NCBI GenBank assembly: GCA_964633205.1
Contig: CAZWFN010000043.1
Span: 1 to 43,842 of the forward strand
Length of the DNA: 43,842 nt
Direction: 5' to 3'
DNA from: CAYVQE01 sp964633205
Lineage (GTDB): Bacteria > Myxococcota > B64-G9
Below, one piece after another: positions 41,355 to 43,842 of this stretch. Position numbers and translations under genes: made by a program. Under the pieces are notes generated by a model. It was not told where the DNA came from, ran no database searches, and worked only from the letters and a program-made list of their open reading frames with translations. Every line of letters begins with the position of its first letter. Position 1 is the stretch's first letter.

Positions 41355-42314
41355 GTGGCCGCGGACGAGCCGGCACGTATATTGATCGTCGACGACGACG
41401 CCCGGGTGCGCCAGTACCTGCGCGAGCTGATCGCGGAGGCCGGTTACCGGGTGGACGAGGTGGCCGACGGCAGCGCCGCGCTGGCGCGCGTGGAGCGCGA
41501 GCGGCCCGATCTGGTGCTGCTGGACGTGGTCATGCCGGGCATGGATGGGCTGGAAGTGCTGCGTTTTTTGAAGGCGCCCGGCGAGGAGCGCTTCCTGCCG
41601 GTGATCCTGCTGACCGGCGACACCGACGACGAGACCCGCCTGCGCGGCCTGCGGCTGGGCGCCGACGACTACCTGACCAAGCCGGCCAACGGCCGCGAGG
41701 TGCTGGCGCGCATCGAGGCGCTGTTGCGCATCAAGCGGCTGCAGGATCGGCTGACCGCCTCGCGGCAACAGCTGGAGGACGCCTCGCTGGTCGAGCCGGT
41801 CACCGGGCTGTACAACGCCCGCTGCCTGGAGCTGCGCCTGGGCGACGAGTTCAAGCGGGCCGAGCGCTACAACGAGCCGCTGTCGTGCATCCTGCTGGAG
41901 ATCGAGGCGCTGGCGACGCTGCGCGCCGAGCTCGGCGGCCGCATCGACGAGCAGCTGTTCGGGCCGCTGGCCGCGGTGGTGCGCTCGGGCGTGCGCGAGT
42001 TCGATGTGGTGGCCCGGTCGAGCGCCGCGCGTTTCGCGGTGCTGCTGCCGCGGACCCACTTCTCGGGCGCCATGGCGGTGGCCGGGCGGCTGTGGCGGGC
42101 GGTGCGCGAGCAGCGCCCGCACTGGCCCGGGGCCGCCCGCACGCTGCAGTTGGTGGTGGGTGCGGCCTTCTTCCCCGACCGCGACGTGGATTCGGGGCCG
42201 GCCCTGCTGGCCAAGGCCGAGCGCGCCTTGGCCCTGGCCCGGCAGCAGGGGCCGGACCGGGTCTGCCTGCTGCAGCGCACCGCCTACTTCTTCCAACCCG
42301 ACCAGGAGGCGTAG
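41355..42314 (+). CDS. Response regulator with degenerate GGDEF domain
   Basis: 319 residues from GTG 41355 (SD GGAGAG). The receiver is intact: DDD at 13-15, phospho-acceptor Asp57 in LVLLDVVMPG, Lys109 in LTKP. The C-terminal part (about 145-305) follows the GGDEF fold, with VEPVTGLYNARCLE, RAERYNEPLSCILLEIE and REFDVVAR. The signature loop reads SSAARF (222-227), so the catalytic GG(D/E)EF is gone and the metal-binding acidic residue in the first strand is also changed. It is unlikely to make cyclic di-GMP and may act as a phosphorylation-dependent interaction module. No histidine kinase is adjacent. Its end overlaps the convergent YidD-like gene by 31 nt. Confidence 0.9.
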   Translation: MAADEPARILIVDDDARVRQYLRELIAEAGYRVDEVADGSAALARVERERPDLVLLDVVMPGMDGLEVLRFLKAPGEERFLPVILLTGDTDDETRLRGLRLGADDYLTKPANGREVLARIEALLRIKRLQDRLTASRQQLEDASLVEPVTGLYNARCLELRLGDEFKRAERYNEPLSCILLEIEALATLRAELGGRIDEQLFGPLAAVVRSGVREFDVVARSSAARFAVLLPRTHFSGAMAVAGRLWRAVREQRPHWPGAARTLQLVVGAAFFPDRDVDSGPALLAKAERALALARQQGPDRVCLLQRTAYFFQPDQEA

Positions 42315-42766
42315 CCCGGGCGCCAGAAGGCGGCGTCGGGCAAGCGGTCCAGCAGGTAGGGTCCGCCCGCACCGGGCACCAGCGGCAAGCGCCTGAGCGA
42401 GCTGGAGTGCGCGCCGCGCAGCAGCCGGCCCATGGCCAGCCAGAGCCCCAGCGGCAGGCCGTGGCGGGCCAGCGCCCTGCGGGCGTAGGCCGAGCAGGTG
42501 GGCCGGTGGGCGCAGCGCGGCCCGTCGATCGCGGTCAGCAGCCGCGACCAGACCTCGAAGGCCAGGCCGAAGGGCGAGGCCGAGGCGGCCGGTGGGCGGC
42601 GCATGACGGGCCGGGTGGGTGGGGGCGGGCGGTCCGCCGGTGGCACCGCGCCCAGAGCCGGGTGGGCCGGATGCCGCGACCAGGGGCCGAAGTCGGCCGG
42701 CGGGCCGGCCAGCGCATCCCCGCCGGCCAGCAGCAGCAGGGCCGCCAGCAATCCGCCGCGGCTCAT
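42284..42766 (-). CDS. Exported protein with YidD-like domain
   Basis: 160 residues from ATG 42766. An N-terminal signal peptide (MSRGGLLAALLLLAGGDALAG) and a Pro-rich spacer lead to a YidD-like region (about 75-130): GPRCAHRPTCSAYARRALARHG then LAMGRLLRGAH. Ordinary YidD is a 70-85 residue cytoplasmic peripheral membrane protein that aids insertase YidC and sits between rnpA and yidC. Here the domain is fused to a signal peptide, the usual RCHP is altered to RGAH, and none of the rnpA/yidC neighbours is present. A separate envelope role is likely (inferred). ATGA overlap with rarA places it in the rarA transcript. Confidence 0.75.
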   Translation of the reverse strand: MSRGGLLAALLLLAGGDALAGPPADFGPWSRHPAHPALGAVPPADRPPPPTRPVMRRPPAASASPFGLAFEVWSRLLTAIDGPRCAHRPTCSAYARRALARHGLPLGLWLAMGRLLRGAHSSSLRRLPLVPGAGGPYLLDRLPDAAFWRPGYASWSGWKK

Positions 42767-43842
42767 TCGTCGGTCTCCTCGCCGGTCGCCGCTTCCGGGT
42801 CGGCCGCTGGCTGCGGCGGTCGTTCCGCGGCGGCGGCATCCGGGCTGGTGCGCAGGCCGCGCCAGGCGGCCAGGCGTTCGCCGATGGTCTTCTCGTGGCC
42901 GGCTGCGGCCGGGGTGTAGTAGATGCGGTCGCGCAGAGCGTCGGGCAGGTAGCGCTCGGGCACGTAGTGGCCCTCGAAGTCGTGCGGGTAGCGGTACGCG
43001 CGGCCGTAGCCCAGTTGGCGCATCAGGCCGGTGGGCGCGTTGCGCAGCTTGTGCGGCACCGGCAGGCCGCCGTGCTCGCGCACGTCCTTGCGCGCGCGCA
43101 CGTAGGCAGTCAGCGCGCTGTTGCTCTTGGGCGCGCAGGCCAGGTAGGTGGCCGCCTGGCTCAAGCACAGGGTCGATTCGGGCAGGCCGACGAACTCGTG
43201 GGCCTGCAGCGCGGCGCAGGCCAGCTGCAGCGCCTGGGGGTCGGCGTTGCCCACGTCCTCGGAGGCGAAGATGATCATGCGCCGCAGCACGAAGCGCGGG
43301 TCCTCGCCGGCCTCCAGCATGCGCGTCATCCAGTAGACCGCCGCGTCCGGGTCCGAGCCGCGCAGGCTCTTGATGAAGGCCGAGACCACGTTGTAGTGCT
43401 CGTCGCCGGCCTTGTCGTAGATCAGGGTGCGCTGCTGCACCGCCTCCTCGACCAGCGCCCGGTCGATGCGGCCGCCGTGCTCGCCGCCGGCGGCCAGGTG
43501 CTCGGCGGCCACCTCCAGCGTGTTCAGCGCCTGGCGGCCGTCGCCGGCGGCGGCCTGGATCAGCGCCGCCCGGGCCTCGGCGTCGATCTGCAGCCCGCGC
43601 GCGCCCAGGCCGCGCTCTTCATCGGCCAGCGCCGCGTCGACCAGCCGGCCCAGCTGGGCCTCGTCCAGCGGCTCCAGGGTGAACACCCGGCAGCGCGACA
43701 GCAGCGCGGCGTTGACCTCGAAGGAGGGGTTTTCGGTGGTGGCGCCGATCAGGATCAGCGTACCGCGCTCGACGTGCGGCAGCAGCGCGTCCTGCTGGGC
43801 CTTGTTCAGCCGGTGGATCTCATCGAGGAAGACGATCGTGCC
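42763..43842 (-). CDS. rarA: Replication-associated recombination protein A (C-terminal part, partial)
   Basis: The frame is open to the right edge; 359 residues are visible and the N-terminal part with Walker A is outside. Walker B is FLDEIHRLNKAQQD, followed by sensor-1 GATTENPSFEVN and the arginine finger region LLSRCRVF. The C-terminal RarA/MgsA tetramerisation domain contains SAFIKSLRGSDPDAAVYWM and GLPVPHKLRNAPT. RarA/MgsA is related to clamp loaders and acts at stalled replication forks. The C-terminal tail is Pro/Ala rich. GTG at 43686 is an internal codon, not the start. Confidence 0.95.
   Translation of the reverse strand, partial: GTIVFLDEIHRLNKAQQDALLPHVERGTLILIGATTENPSFEVNAALLSRCRVFTLEPLDEAQLGRLVDAALADEERGLGARGLQIDAEARAALIQAAAGDGRQALNTLEVAAEHLAAGGEHGGRIDRALVEEAVQQRTLIYDKAGDEHYNVVSAFIKSLRGSDPDAAVYWMTRMLEAGEDPRFVLRRMIIFASEDVGNADPQALQLACAALQAHEFVGLPESTLCLSQAATYLACAPKSNSALTAYVRARKDVREHGGLPVPHKLRNAPTGLMRQLGYGRAYRYPHDFEGHYVPERYLPDALRDRIYYTPAAAGHEKTIGERLAAWRGLRTSPDAAAAERPPQPAADPEAATGEETDE

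Overview
The window is about 44 kb of very GC-rich, gene-dense bacterial chromosome. The gene content points to a deltaproteobacterial lineage, most likely Myxococcota or a relative. It has several Ser/Thr kinases and FHA proteins, zinc-ribbon and PEGA domains on one kinase, an AglZ/FrzS-like pseudo-receiver with a coiled coil, a DUF4476 protein, an EF-G-like paralogue and many lipoproteins. This assignment is inference from content. I saw no rRNA, tRNA, CRISPR array, insertion sequence or phage gene.

Layout. 1-2.3 kb: the end of an unknown gene, then a two-gene cassette (ABC/OLD-like ATPase plus DUF4276/TOPRIM-like protein) of visibly lower GC, probably an acquired defence module. 2.4-5.3 kb: a kinase with an N-terminal cyclic-nucleotide-binding domain, translationally coupled to an AAA+ ATPase. 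5.3-10.5 kb: SthA transhydrogenase, two lipoproteins, elongation factor P, and a CPBP membrane protease. 10.7-20.7 kb: a signalling block (zinc-ribbon/PEGA Ser/Thr kinase, FHA protein, multi-TM histidine kinase, sigma-54-type response regulator with a changed Walker B, M20 amidohydrolase, coiled-coil lipoprotein, double-FHA protein).

20.9-27 kb: the most unusual part. Seven consecutive, mostly overlapping genes encode stand-alone paralogues of the E2/CAT-fold acyltransferase catalytic domain, with one SRPBCC (DUF2505-like) gene between the fifth and sixth. Only the first and last keep the HxxxD catalytic motif. The five between them carry Gln in place of His, and three of those have also lost the Asp. 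A nitroreductase-like gene converges on the end. I read this as a heteromeric acyl-transfer system with catalytic and pseudo-catalytic subunits; its substrate is unknown.

28.9-32.4 kb: PhnP-like metallo-hydrolase, alanine dehydrogenase, then an ECF sigma factor with its zinc anti-sigma. 32.6-39.1 kb: AglZ/FrzS-like protein, DUF4476 protein, a HEAT-like protein, and an EF-G-like GTPase whose DTPGH motif reads DTPGD. 39.2-43.8 kb: CoaX, an MscS-type channel, a response regulator with a degenerate GGDEF domain, a secreted YidD-like protein, and the C-terminal part of RarA running off the right edge.

Putative sigma70-type promoters (TTGACA-like, 17-18 nt spacer, TATCCT-like) precede many transcription units. 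One would start transcription at, or a base or so from, the ATG of the cyclic-nucleotide-binding kinase, giving a nearly or fully leaderless message. No stretch longer than about 210 bases lacks a gene.
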